DNA of 64,000 nucleotides from Enoplolaimus lenunculus (Eukaryota > Nematoda > Enoplea > Enoplida > Thoracostomopsidae). Numbering within the stretch: position 1 is the first letter of the stretch; the number at the start of each line of letters is the position of its first letter. A program made the translations under genes and the position numbers. The notes beneath the pieces were generated by a model, which saw only the letters and a list, made by a program, of their open reading frames with translations, searched no databases and was not told the origin of the DNA. Positions 11,149 to 22,354 of this stretch are shown in pieces. The stretch is taken from NCBI GenBank assembly GCA_030248215.1, contig JASANG010001737.1, positions 616,501 to 680,500 on the forward strand. The letters are read 5' to 3'.

Positions 11149-12546
11149 TAAATGTTTTTAATAAGCGAAGCAGCGCACCCACCCCGTAGGATACATGTAC
11201 TAAATCAGTTCCTCCCAAAATCCGCGGTACCCGGGAAATTGGGATTTTGCAAAATTGGGATATTACCCGGAAATTGGGTTTTCGGGCATAGCCTTTTTCG
11301 CTCGGGATTTTAGAAAATTCGGATATTTACCGTGGAAATTTGGATATTTCGCAGCCTTTTTCGCTCGGGATTTTGGGAAATTGGGATATAACCCGGAAAA
11401 TAGGGATTTTGGAAATTCGGATATTACCCTAGAAATAATTCGGATATTACCCTAGAAATTTGGATTTTGGGCGCAGCTTTTTTCGCTCGGAATTTTGCGA
11501 AATTGGAATTTTGAGAAATTCAGATATTTACCCGAGAAACTCGATTACCCTCGAAATTGGGATTTGGGCGCAGCCTTTTTCGCTCGGTATTTGGGAAATT
11601 GGGATTTTGCGAAATTGGTATTCTGGGAAATTGGGATGTTACCCGGGAAATTGCGATTTTGGGCGCAGCCTTTTTCGCTCGGGATTTTGGGAAATTGAGA
11701 TATTACCATAGAAATTTAGATTTTGGGAAATACGGATATTATCCGGGAAATTGGAATTTCGGGTGCAGCCTTTTTCGCTCGGAATTTTGGGAAATTGGGA
11801 TATTACCCGGAAAATAGGGAATTTGGGAAATTCGAATATCCGTAAAAATAGGACTTTGTGAAAATAAAATTTTGGTAAACCCATCACTTTACCGGTAGGA
11901 TAAAATTGTCCATTTGTACTTTAACACATGTATATATTATAACCGTAATTTTATGTCAGTCCCACGGTACCATTGATTTGGATTGACACAAAATGTCCAG
12001 GTGTTAGTTGAAAGCGCTATATATAGTGTCCATTAAACGTTAACTGGATAAGCTATGCCGTCCGCGATAGCATGCATAGCTAGTACTGGACGCCATAGGA
12101 TATCTAAGAAACTACGTCCAATATAAGATGTTTGACATATTCGAAGCAACAAAAACCTGTCAGTATAATGCGTATGTTTCCACGATATTTTTGGCGGGTA
12201 AACTCAAAGTTTGGAGATATAAGTTTAAGATTTAGCAGCAAAACTGATGTCTTTGGTGGAAAGTTCAAATTTTGACGGGAAATTCCAGTCTTGAGAGAAA
12301 TTTAAATTTTGGGGGGAAATTAAAATTTTGTTAAGTACTTCAAATTTTGGCGGGATATTTCAAATTATGGAATTCAAATTTTGGCGGCAAAATGAAATTT
12401 TGGCGTGAAAATTAACTTTTGGCTGGAAATTCAAAGTTTTGCGGGAAAATTCAAATTTTGGTAGGTAAATTCAAATTTTGGCGGGAAATTAGGAAATTTT
12501 TAATACAGCTCTTACTTTTGGTATGCGGAATTTTTCAAAACGAAAA
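11149..12546 (+). repeat. Second copy of the ~1.38-kb tandem duplication
   Basis: Nearly identical to 9771-11148. The main difference is an extra ~20-bp repeat of ATTCGGATATTACCCTAGAA near 11438, plus scattered single changes, so the duplication looks recent. Confidence 0.9.
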
Positions 12547-12608
12547 CTATACCTATGTGGACATTTCGTGTTTAAAAAAACTATGCGTGGACGCCGTAGC
12601 TAGCTAGC

Positions 12609-12961
12609 CGGGTGCAACCAGAGGTGAAAAATACCGGAGCCGGAGGTCAAGGAAACTTCCCGGAGCCGAAAGATAGTAGAAATTGGGCAGCAAAAATGAT
12701 GGTTAATTAGTTAATTTTAGCCAATATCTGCAATACATATGTTGTTAAGTTGTTTGGTTTTACGCTAATTTGCTGTGAAATTTCGGAAATTCATTCCTGA
12801 AAATTGCAACCAAAGTAAAACGAAATGCGCTGAACATATAAAATTTGCAAAACTATGCAAAATTTTACTACCGAAATTGCCGGAACCTCCGGCAAAAATT
12901 CTACCGAAGCCGGATATTGATTTTCTGCTGGAGCCGGAGGTAGACCTCCTTTTGTACCCTG
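12609..12961. mobile_element. Degraded hAT-like element related to the one at 13460
   Basis: Left text CGGGTGCAACCAG and right text TTTTGTACCCTG resemble CAGGGTGCAACC-type ends, and the interior repeats GGAGCCGGAGG/CCGGAACCTCCGG. Related pieces lie near 22480-22832, 36770-36860, 55020-55110 and 56780-56866 (each ending in or near a TACCCTG phrase or with CGGAGCCGGA text). Confidence 0.45.
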
Positions 12962-12974
12962 CTAGTTATTTCGC

Positions 12975-13035
12975 TTGACTTAGGCTTAGGAATATGCTCA
13001 TAACACTGTTCCGGCCCTGTTCTTTACATTGGCCA
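12975..13035 (+). mobile_element. Right half of a TTAGGC-core element
   Basis: Only TTAGGCTTAGGAATATGCTC, ACACTGTTCCGGCCCTG and the end TTCTTTACATTGGCC remain. Confidence 0.6.
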
Positions 13036-13459
13036 AATTTATTAATACCACTGAATCCAAATTTTTAAACTTTTGCATAAAATTCGGTATTTTTATATTA
13101 TATCGAGCCACTGCAGCATACCTGTAATGAAAGTTTCGCCATTACCGGAATTTAGCGGTATTCGTTTAACGAAAACGAACACTGCAATTAACCGGAAACG
13201 AATATTTTATTAGTCCCCGGCAATAATACTTTACTACTCAACCGACAAGTGCGCAAACGGAGAATACAGGTCGAAAAATGTTAATCAAAGGAAAGCTCTC
13301 ATACTAAACACTTTCCAATGTCATTCCTGTCCCGATCGCGAAAAACCATTTAACCAGCCAATCAGAGAACAGTAATACAACACCGGAATGAGAATTTATT
13401 CAAAGCAGCACCCATCATGCACAATACTGCATACTGCATGACATAAATCAGCTTGACCG

Positions 13460-13807
13460 CAGGGTGCAACCGGAATTCCGGTTCCGGCATTTTTTCACCT
13501 TCCGGTTCCGGTAAATTTTTACCGGATTTAAAAATTACGTTGTTATAATTTGGCCGTTTTCTTAACTTTACTAATTTTTAAGAATCTCTTTTGAAAGCCA
13601 CTTGTACACCGAATATAAGCCATTGATGGTGGATTTCACTTCAGTCGATGATGAAAATCTAAAATACAACAAATAAAATAAATACCTATGTTCGACTAAG
13701 GTTATTTCACAAATAATAAAGCAAAAAATAAGATTAAAACGAAATTTTTGGTGAAATGCATTTTTCACTTTCCGGTTCCGGTAATTTGTAATTCCGGTTG
13801 CACCCTG
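13460..13807. mobile_element. hAT-like miniature element with 8-bp target duplication
   Basis: Inverted ends CAGGGTGCAACCGGAATTCC (left) and ...AATTCCGGTTGCACCCTG (right). CTTGACCG is exact on both sides (13452-13459 and 13808-13815). CAGGG ends with an 8-bp duplication are typical of hAT transposons. 348 bp, no transposase, so non-autonomous. The ends are rich in CCGGTTCCGG repeats. Confidence 0.85.
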
Positions 13808-13839
13808 CTTGACCGTAATTTACCTTAATTTTAGTTTAA

Positions 13840-14072
13840 CCCCTTCTCACAGGAATATTTGCAATTTCACATTAGATGTAATTTCAAGGTGAGATTCGAA
13901 CCCCAGTTTCACGGGTGGGAGGCGTTTACGATGACCACTGAGCTATCTCACGTCTTGTGGAGATTTTACACTCTGCATATAGGTTATATATTTTAAACAC
14001 TGATCACAGTGTGTGTATTCATCGTACATTATTGTATTTAGCTGCTCATAGTATACTCTATGAGCGAAAGGG
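13840..14072 (-). mobile_element. TTAA-flanked element with tRNA-like core
   Basis: TTAA at 13836-13839 and 14073-14076; ends CCCCTTCTCACAGG and ...TGAGCGAAAGGG. On the minus strand about 13885-13950 reads GATAGCTCAGTGGTCATCGT, CGCCTCCCACCC and GGGGTTCGAATC, the best preserved tRNA-Gly-like boxes A and B in the window. Confidence 0.75.
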
Positions 14073-14076
14073 TTAA

Positions 14077-15788
14077 GGCTCGATAACATATTGGCGAAAC
14101 CAAATCATCAGAACTTAGCTTTTTGGTGAAAAATTTAGTTTTTAAGCCTAAACATGCCCAAATTATTTAACCTTTTCAATTATTGACGTGACTTACTCTG
14201 AGCAGGCAACTGACAATTTACGCAATCGTACTAATCCCTGGTTATCCCATGATTTACAATATAGTTAACCAAGCCTTTATATACCGAAACTAAATACCTA
14301 TCGTTTTATTTACCACAATTATTATAGAAGACTGCAAACTGTTGCTTTTATAACAAAATTGCTCTTTTAGCCTAATTTTATCGTGCATAAATGCATAATA
14401 CAGTTACCACAAAACAAACAAATGTAAATGTTAAACGAACAGAGCACTTAATTTAAATCTTTTTGTAACAAAATTTCAATTCTTTACCTCACAAAGTGCA
14501 CTATAAATACTGGCGAAAATTTTTTTGCCCAAACTATGACAGAAAATCACTTACCTTCTTCCTGCAATGACCCAAAATTTTTCAAGAGTAAACTACTGGG
14601 CGATTTTGTAATATGTCACTGCATAATCCTGTTGCATCTTATTTCGACGGTCAGAAACGCAATGCGGTAATGCAATACACTACAATGCAGCTTGCTACTA
14701 AAGCGAACAGCATCTCTAATTTAGTTTTCAGAAGACCACCACCGTAAGCAGCATAGCAAAACACAATGCATCTCGTAAATTATTTCAAAGTTTAGGATTC
14801 GACCGGAACCTGCATGGAAATCGGAACCGTATCCTGCAAACAGGAACCGTAATGAAAGCTGACAAATTAATAATTATGCCCCATTCCAGTTTAAACAGGA
14901 ATACCAGATAAAACTAACCATTTTACATAAAAAATACTACAAATAGCAGCAAAACTAAAAGATCCGGTTTGCAGTCATGAAGTCGAGCCCGGGATCGGCT
15001 AAACCAAAACCAAACCTTCCGGTCGAACCGTGCCATTGTGTTTAAATTTGTCAATACCAAATAAACAGTTCAATTTTGTTTCGTTGGATGCTTCGTCAAA
15101 ACAAACTGATTTCTTTTCATTCCATTCAACATCATTTGCCGCGGCCACATCTACTGGCTCGTGTGTCACAGAGATGATCTACGAAAGCAATTTACCACCC
15201 ACACTGAAGTGCTCTGACCATATATGCGTTACTCTCTACTACTGATTGCCAAACTAACCCGCAACTGTTTCAAAATTCATACGTGCCTCTGATATTACAA
15301 CGAAACCTCAATCGCAAGACAACTCTTCTAAAATCAGGTCGTCGTAGTTATAGTTGTTTGCCGTCAATTATTTACATAGTAAATAGCAAAACATCATCGG
15401 AATTTGTCCACAAGTAAAATTTACTTACATTTCCGCACAGAAACAATACTCGAAAGTTTAGGTCAAATACCAAACTAATTAATCTGCCTCAAAATCTGGC
15501 CACCGTAACATAAGCAATACACATGAACGAAACCGTAAGACCTCATCGTCAATCGCAATAGATCAACGTATGGCGATATCGCCAAATTAGTTCTCTGGCA
15601 GAAAGATGTCTTACACCGATTCAAACACCGAAACGCACTGTGCAACCATACATTATACGGCAGTCGCTACAACAACAATTAAAGACGCCGATCATTCGGT
15701 AAAAATTACCACATACATTCGCAACCCTTGCCAGGTTTATCTAATGCCTTCAAACAACACAAACCCATTGAAGTCCTTTAGATGTACA
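14077..15788. other. Intergenic, nothing recognised
   Basis: A+T-rich with frames up to 71 codons that lack protein character. This is the 3' flank of the minus-strand SZRD1-like gene, so part may be its 3' UTR, but I saw no AATAAA close to the stop. Confidence 0.35.
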
Positions 15789-15988
15789 TCATTTTGACTC
15801 ATTGGATTTCTTTGCAATTGTAATCGATGATATGGGTGATGTTGTAGATCCTGAGCTCGACTGAACATTTAACGTTTGTGGACCGCGGCCAAAAAGAGGT
15901 GTCGGCCCAATAAGCGGCTGTCTAACAGGCTGCTGAGACAGTAAAGGCTGCCGCTGTTGTTGCTTACGCTGCCCCTGTTGTTGTTGTT

Positions 15989-16019
<31 letters not shown>

Positions 16020-17894
16020 TTGTTGTGATTGTTGCGGTACTACTATGGCTCGAATGGGACTAGTTATGTTATTAGTTGCAGATGCAGGTAACAGGGACGG
16101 ACTTGACGCAGATACATTTAACGTGCTTGAAGATTTGATTCGAATTTGATTGGCATTTTTAGAATTTGTTTCACAAACATTACCTTCAGGTGTGGATTGT
16201 TTCGAAGTCGTAATTGGACCTTTGTCAATAGTAGATCCAAGAATACGCTGCCGAGCCTCCGCATAGTCAGCTTCGCGCTGAGCTAGCGATTCCATTGAGC
16301 CTGGTCCAACTAAAATCAGTACTTTAAATATATGCCATAGGTCAAACTGCAAGTCAAGCGTGTTACTAATCGGCACAAGTCAATCTCCTATTCCATGTAA
16401 TAAGTCTGTCCTAGGCTAAACTGTTGTCCAATCAACTTACTATATAATCAGAAGCACCACTGACAACTAATCAGCGTTTTTTCTACATTATTGGTATTCG
16501 AACAAATGTCACAATTGCTGTTTGACCTAGGCCAAACTGCATTCCCTCAGAATAGCAAATTGATATAGGCTAATTAGTAATTGACTCGAATAGCAGATTG
16601 GCCTATAACTATACACAACATAAGAAACCGACCACAGCCGGCCGACAAGTATATGGGTTACACTGAATGCCACTATTGAAAACCAGCTTGCGTTACGATT
16701 TAACTGCAAAATTTTTTACCGAAACAAACAAAACTGCCGATAAATTGTATAAATTTTCCAAAATCAGTTCTCTATTTCCATTTAAGGAACAAAATCCACC
16801 GGGCGATAATTGTACAAATAAGTTCAAAATTGCAATTAGAATCCACTTCAAATACAATGCTGTGAAACCGTTTCTATACTTCTTTCCACTCAATGTAAAA
16901 GAAAACAGTACTAAAACTCATGGTTGCACGACTGCAGCGCTGTCACTGGCCAAATTTCTTCAAGTTCAACAACCCCTATGTTACAAAATTTCTGTCAATT
17001 ACTGTTTACCTTTTTTGTTTTTACTACTTCCTGCCGATGGCGCATCGTGCGAACGGTGTTCTTGCTTGCCTGGTACCACAAGCTGCGGCTGCGAAGAACT
17101 CGCTGAGACAGCATCTTTCGTTGGTCGTTTGAGAATGCGAATCTGGCCAGCAGATCTATTCATATCCACTGTTGATGACGAACCTGACCCACCGCTATTC
17201 ACACCAACAGAGCCGTTGTCTCCACTAGCATCGCTGGGTTTACGTCCATCACTGCAATCATTTGACGCATGCTGCACGTGTTCACTGCTACTCTGTTCGC
17301 TATAATAAAAAAAGTAAGGGATAGGAAACAGCAAGACATGTTTTGAAATGAGTGCAGAAAACAAAATTTCGCGCTCAACAATGTTACACAAAGTTATATA
17401 AAAACACATATACTTTTGAGTTTCTTACCATAGTACGTTGAAAAATCACGTTGCTATCGGTATTCACGTTTAGAATATTAATATTGGAACTAAACAAAGT
17501 AGAACCATACCCTTGCTGTTGTCTCTTCTTCAGCTTCTTTTCAATGTTGCGCTCAATTTCCTAAAATAAAATGGTGCCTCTTGATTTATATTTGTGTGTT
17601 ACTATCTAGGCTGCACCTACACTGCTACTTGCTTGTAGTTATATTCGGTTTTAAGTGCCTGACGAAAAATCCAGCCTAGTACAGCACAGTATTGTTTAGA
17701 AAAACAAAAAAAACAGTAACATTAAAACACGCTATATACTTTGTTTGTACACTCTGCAGAAAAAAATCTACGCGAATGCACATTTTCAACAAAAGTTTCA
17801 CTACGCTCTGTATCAAAAATAATGATCATACATTATTGTCTCCAAGCTCCCAACTGTCTAATACTTGATCCTGCTCATGGACATCATATTCCAT
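15789..17894 (-). CDS. SZRD1: SUZ-RNA-binding-domain protein SZRD1-like
   Basis: Four coding exons on the minus strand: 17894-17832, 17560-17511, 17299-17010 and 16309-15789; all introns are GT-AG and the phases (0, 2, 1) agree, giving 307 residues. Exon 1 starts MEYDVHEQDQVLDSWELGDN, like the acidic DSWE start of SZRD1; exon 2 adds EIERNIEKKLKKRQQQ. Exon 3 holds QIRILKRPTKDAV and exon 4 SLAQREADYAEARQRILGS, the two halves of the SUZ domain, then a poly-Gln tract and the C-terminal VRQPLIGP motif (SUZ-C-like). The family binds RNA. Human SZRD1 is about 152 residues, so this one is roughly doubled by Ser/Gln-rich low complexity in exons 3 and 4. The exon-3 donor AAAAAG/GTAAAC was preferred over an earlier GC donor because it is canonical and in phase. 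Confidence 0.9.
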
Positions 17895-20023
17895 GATCCA
17901 TAATTATGCCTAAAATGTGGTAGTAGAAGTAGATATGTACATAATTAAGCAGGAATGAAACCTTGACATAATAGTTGCTGTAAAATGTTGACGCAAGTCG
18001 ACGGAACAAACTCATGCATCGGAGAAAAGAAAAAAGTCTGAATACATAAAGGAACCTGCGTGAACTATATGGTCTGCACGACCCACTGTTCGAAGTTTTG
18101 CTCAAGGTTAAGGACCACATCGGAAATTGAACCTCGATTCGACCTCCTTGCACTCGAAACCAGCGTGCTAGCACTACGTACATCATGTGGTCGCTGCAAC
18201 AACTTCTTATACCGGTATTTATATGTGCACATGTATGACATGACGATTTTTTCTTTACATAGACTTATCATGCACATATACCGACAGAAAGAAACAGGAA
18301 TTGACTGAATATTAGTTTTGCCCAACATCAGAACTTTATGGTAACTGGATATAATACTTAAATTAATGCAGTGATGGCAGTTTTTGAGTTATGCAAAACT
18401 TAGCTTTGAGTTTATATTTCACTTCGTTGTAAAATGCAACTTTATGATATTCGGAACCACAGCTGCGGCAAGTCGACGATAGTAGTTGGACAGGCGGGCT
18501 ACGTGGCGCAGTGGTAAAAGCGTCTGCCTGACAATGTCGGTTTTGATGTATGTTAAACCAAAACCTGATATCCGGTTGATCAATGGGACCCAGATACAAA
18601 AAGAGCCCAAAGCCATATGTTGATGTTCAATAACATGTTCACATATGTGCACGGAATAAAAGCAGCTGTGTGTGAGGTGGCGAGGCGCCGGTTCCGATAT
18701 TTAACATCCAGTTGCAACTTGCAGCCTACCGAAGTCAGAAATTTCACAGAATTGTTTCAAAATAGCGGTTTAGTGCTAAAATTTAAGCAATCAAAAATGC
18801 CACATTTTAACAAGTGTGATTACAAATCCTAGAAAAAGGCCGTATGATGGTAAAATTTTGTCACACAACCTAAAAATCCTTTTAGTATATAACAGATATT
18901 AATCATTATCACTATGAACTCAGGTAAAAATGCAGTCCTGCTTTCCCCATATATCTCCGTTACCATTTTCACCGTTTTTAACGCTGTGTTAAGCCAATGA
19001 CATAATGCTAAATAGTGTGAAGAAGAATATATACGAAAATGTCTCTGTCGACCGGTTGACAGTCGGAAGGCACCTAGCCATATAATTACCCAAAAAATTC
19101 CGCATGACATAAAGTGACTGTCATCAATGGATATAAACATGAGCCGCGTTCTGTTGGCCTTAATAGTTTTTTAACGAGCGTAATCATTGTGTTTCCTAAA
19201 TTGGTGTTGCAGTGGCCATAGTCAACAACCCAAAACAAAGTAGCCTTTACTAGACACCGTCTGGCACCGCGGGACAAATTGTTTGTGTCCACCAGAATTT
19301 TTTCACTCCTACATGCATGCTACCTGAAAAACTGCTTATATAGACAAGAATTACAAATTACTCCCGCTTCGTCGAAGTTGCTGCACCCGTTACGCTTAAT
19401 AGAATAAGGGTTTTCTTTTGTTTATACTGTTAATAACAGAGCTAGTGTAATTGAATAATTACAGGCCAAAGTGCAAATTCAGCAACCAAGATTATACTGC
19501 AGCGGAAGATGAGGGTCGTTGTTATTAGGTTTCGATTCCATGACTTATGGCTGACAGATTCTCTGTCTAGCACGTTACCATTGAACCGCACCGCTTCACA
19601 CTCTGCAGCAGAGTTTCTATGTTTTCATGCCTTGTAATAAGAACCTGAACATGTGTACTACATGTATCTATCTTGGTTCTTCCGTGTTTTACTACTGCTG
19701 GATAAGAAAGTAGTATGTATATGTATCTGCATTTTACCCATATGCAGCATCAGCGCAGGTTCTTACTTGCCTCCATGCATCTGCATGTTACATGCATGAG
19801 TCCTGTCCTCGAAGTTTTCCGAAGGTTAAGGACCATGCCAAGAGGCGAACACTGGCCCTTTTGCACTCGAGTCAAACATACATTTTCATATATATACCGA
19901 CACTACACTTTTACGAATTGCGGCGTGAGGATTATTAGTCTATGAATCCGCATGTCACAGCTACCGAACAACAAATGTGTTTCTCCTTACAGATGTAAGT
20001 AATACGGTCGCTGTTAACGTCAT
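17895..20023. other. Intergenic with SINE-like pieces
   Basis: 18500-18545 reads GGGCTACGTGGCGCAGTGGT then AAAAGCGTCTGCCTGAC, a good tRNA box A without a convincing box B. On the minus strand 19515-19600 has GCGGTTCAATGGTAACGTGC and GGAATCGAAACC, a second tRNA-like piece. Segments 18085-18290 and 19808-19900 share GAAGTTTT..C.AAGGTTAAGG, TTGCACTCGA and CATATACCGACA, so a dispersed repeat lies here twice. The segment also contains the start region of the SZRD1-like gene on the minus strand. Confidence 0.45.
18495..18600 (+). repeat. tRNA-derived SINE-like piece
   Basis: Box-A-like TGGCGCAGTGGTAAAAGC at about 18509. Downstream CGGTTTTGATG is at best a degraded box B. Not a functional tRNA: no complete cloverleaf could be drawn. 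Confidence 0.4.
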
Positions 20024-22354
20024 ATGGAAAAGAAAAAAAGATTGTGTTGTATATTATCTGCTATTACTTGTTCGGTGGCAATTGGTTGTCAGTTATGCGG
20101 TACTGCGGTAGACAAATGGTCTAGTTATCAGATTGAAAGGAATTACAGTGCAAACTCTGAAGGCAACGCTTTAACTGACAGTTGTACACAGTGTTACGCT
20201 AAAATAGGACTATTTCATGGATGTCGAACGTTAGATTACGAGTTTGGTCCACGGAGCGTTTGTTTTTCAAGTAAGTTACCAACAAGCTAAAATCGCGAAA
20301 TTTGAGAGCGGTAAACACCGATAAATGTCAGCAAAATTAGGTCTTGGTTTTGTTGATTGCAGTCTTCGGCGAATAAACTTATGAAGGTGTATACTAATGT
20401 TTGCACAACCACGTACCTGCCGATGTGTAAAATAATTACGTACAAGACATGCCCTGAGCAGATATTCAGTGCACAGGTACATATCGATTTTTCTTCACAT
20501 GTTAAACTGTTGGTTAATTTTTTGCTTCTAGTTTACTACAAAACACCAACTGCATTAACCAGAAATTTTTGTTGTTGTCCGTAATTGTGTTTCTACTGAC
20601 ATATTTTCAGCGCACGACGAACTTACGGGCAGTAGCAGATTTATTAGCCGCAGCATCTGGATTACCATTGTTATTTTTGTGTTGGTGTCAATCGCTGTTG
20701 GTACTGTTTGCTGTTTGATGTCACTGGTCAACGTGTTCGTCAGTCCTGCAGAAACATTTTGTGGAGTTATAGGCATTATAATTGCAGCGGTTGTAGCATG
20801 TAAGTTTATAACGACGTTCATAGTATAGTTCATTTTGTCAATGGATAGTCACGCGTAAACGTTTTTTGCGAGTGACCGTAGCTTGCGAAAACTTTTTCGA
20901 AATCTACACAGGTTATTTTACAAACAGCGGAAGTGTCTTTTTCCACTGTTTGCAGAAATTTGTGGTTGTTGTTGTTCTTGTTGTTGTGGCACCATGCTCT
21001 GCATTTACTGTAGCATGGGTCGGTCGCGGAGGCGACCGCTGACTCGCAAGAACCTAATCAAGCTGAACGGCCGTAGCCACACGTCGTCCAGACAGGCATT
21101 CGAGTCCAGGTGCGTCAGGCGATGCTGCGTGGTGGCTGAGCAGCTTATTACCAGGTGCTCCAACGTGCTGTCACTCAGACCGCAGTAAGTGCAGGTCGGC
21201 GATGTGCTGTCATCGATTCTGTGCCTGTACGCCATCAGTATTGGGAAGTGCGTTCCTGCTCTGAGTTGAGACAACACCCTTCGGGGATATTCCCTCTCCC
21301 CCTAGTTTACGCCTCTGGTTGTTGCCGTTAATATCTACCTTGGCAGTATAGTTGATTTCCTGAGCGCTGATGGGAAGCGTTAATGAGCTGCGGTCGTATG
21401 CGATTTTCAAGCTCGAGACCCTGAAGAAATCTCCCTTGTCACGTTTTAGTAAAAAGTTTCATTTGTCATTTGTTTACTCTTATTTCAGTTTTCGCCACTT
21501 TAGTGGCTCGAATTGTTTTTGCTGTTTGGATGCTTAATTCTGATCTTTCATTACTGCTACATTCGGAACATATAGATTCTGGGTTTTTCGTCAGCACCCA
21601 ATCGCGGTACGTTTGATTAATTTCATTTGCACATGGTCAGAACTCTTACAAGGCGCTAGGCGGATACGTAACTACTCAGGGTGGGAGGAAAGTACGAGGA
21701 CATAAAGCTGATTTTTTATTTTGCATTTGCAGTATTCGACATTATCGTATTTTAATTTTTTTGTTAGTCTTTACCGAGGAGAGTTACAACCCCTGTTAGG
21801 CCTCCAATCGCGGTTCGTCTATACCTCAACTGAAACTTGTTTGGTAGTATTATACGTAGCTCATTGCTAATCAGATCTATTTTAGTGACGGCAGAGTGCT
21901 TTATATTTTGGCTTACAAAGGGTCGGTGTCGTTCTAGTTTAAATCACGTAAATTTCACCTCGGATGTGAGTAGCAAGTAATAGCGCAAGGTGTCGTTCTA
22001 AGTTTAAACAACTTCAATTTTACCTCGGATGTGAATAGCAAGTAATCGCACAAGTACATTTCGATAGCATTTTGATGAAAGATTCATAAAATGGGTCGAT
22101 ATTGCTGCGAATATGTTATGTCTTTTGAAGTGCTGTCGACATATTTCAAAGCGTCTGTTGGATCAAATTTTGTTTGCTATTTCAGCTACAGCTTGTCAGT
22201 TATGCTACTGGACGTGGCGTTATTTTTATACTTATCTGTGGTGCTGTTGCTATGCGGATGGCTGTGGTTTCACGAACGCAACTCTATCATGCCTTCAGTG
22301 TCTACTAGTAAACCGATTACGTATCAAATCGATGCAGGCGTGCTCATGTTCTAG
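20024..22354 (+). CDS. CLRN: Clarin-like four-transmembrane protein
   Basis: Four exons: 20024-20270, 20611-20799, 21489-21606 and 22186-22354. Every junction is GT-AG and phases 1, 1, 2 agree, giving 240 residues; human clarin-1 is 232. TM1 lies at about 7-29; the first extracellular loop carries GLFHG (62-66), the family's signature, followed by YEFGPRSVCFS; TM2 follows RSIWITIVIF; then SPAETFCGVIGIIIAAVVA matches the clarin TM2-TM3 link and TM3; TM4 is MLLDVALFLYLSVVLLLCGW. The tail IDAGVLMF parallels the ADLMY end of clarins. Clarins act in the plasma membrane of sensory and other cells; human CLRN1 loss causes Usher syndrome type 3. Intron 2 holds a LINE fragment. The exact paralogue cannot be told. 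The exons are too short to show as one long frame. Confidence 0.85.
21000..21415 (-). mobile_element. LINE (non-LTR retrotransposon) reverse-transcriptase C-terminal fragment
   Basis: On the minus strand 21277-21005 encodes QLRAGTHFPILMAYRHRI...CTYCGLSDSTLEHLVISC, the Cys/His region after the reverse transcriptase of Jockey/I/RTE-type LINEs. Upstream residues (21410-21280) continue in another frame, so a frameshift is present, and there is no polymerase core or 5' part. It sits antisense within intron 2 of the clarin-like gene. Confidence 0.75.

Noticed and set aside
9877-11887. Frames of 66-119 codons that occur twice
   Set aside because: They follow the minisatellite in the tandem duplication; repeated peptide words shift frame between units.
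13885-13950. A functional tRNA-Gly gene on the minus strand
   Set aside because: Boxes A and B look good, but the T stem pairs poorly and the sequence sits inside a repeated TTAA-flanked element.
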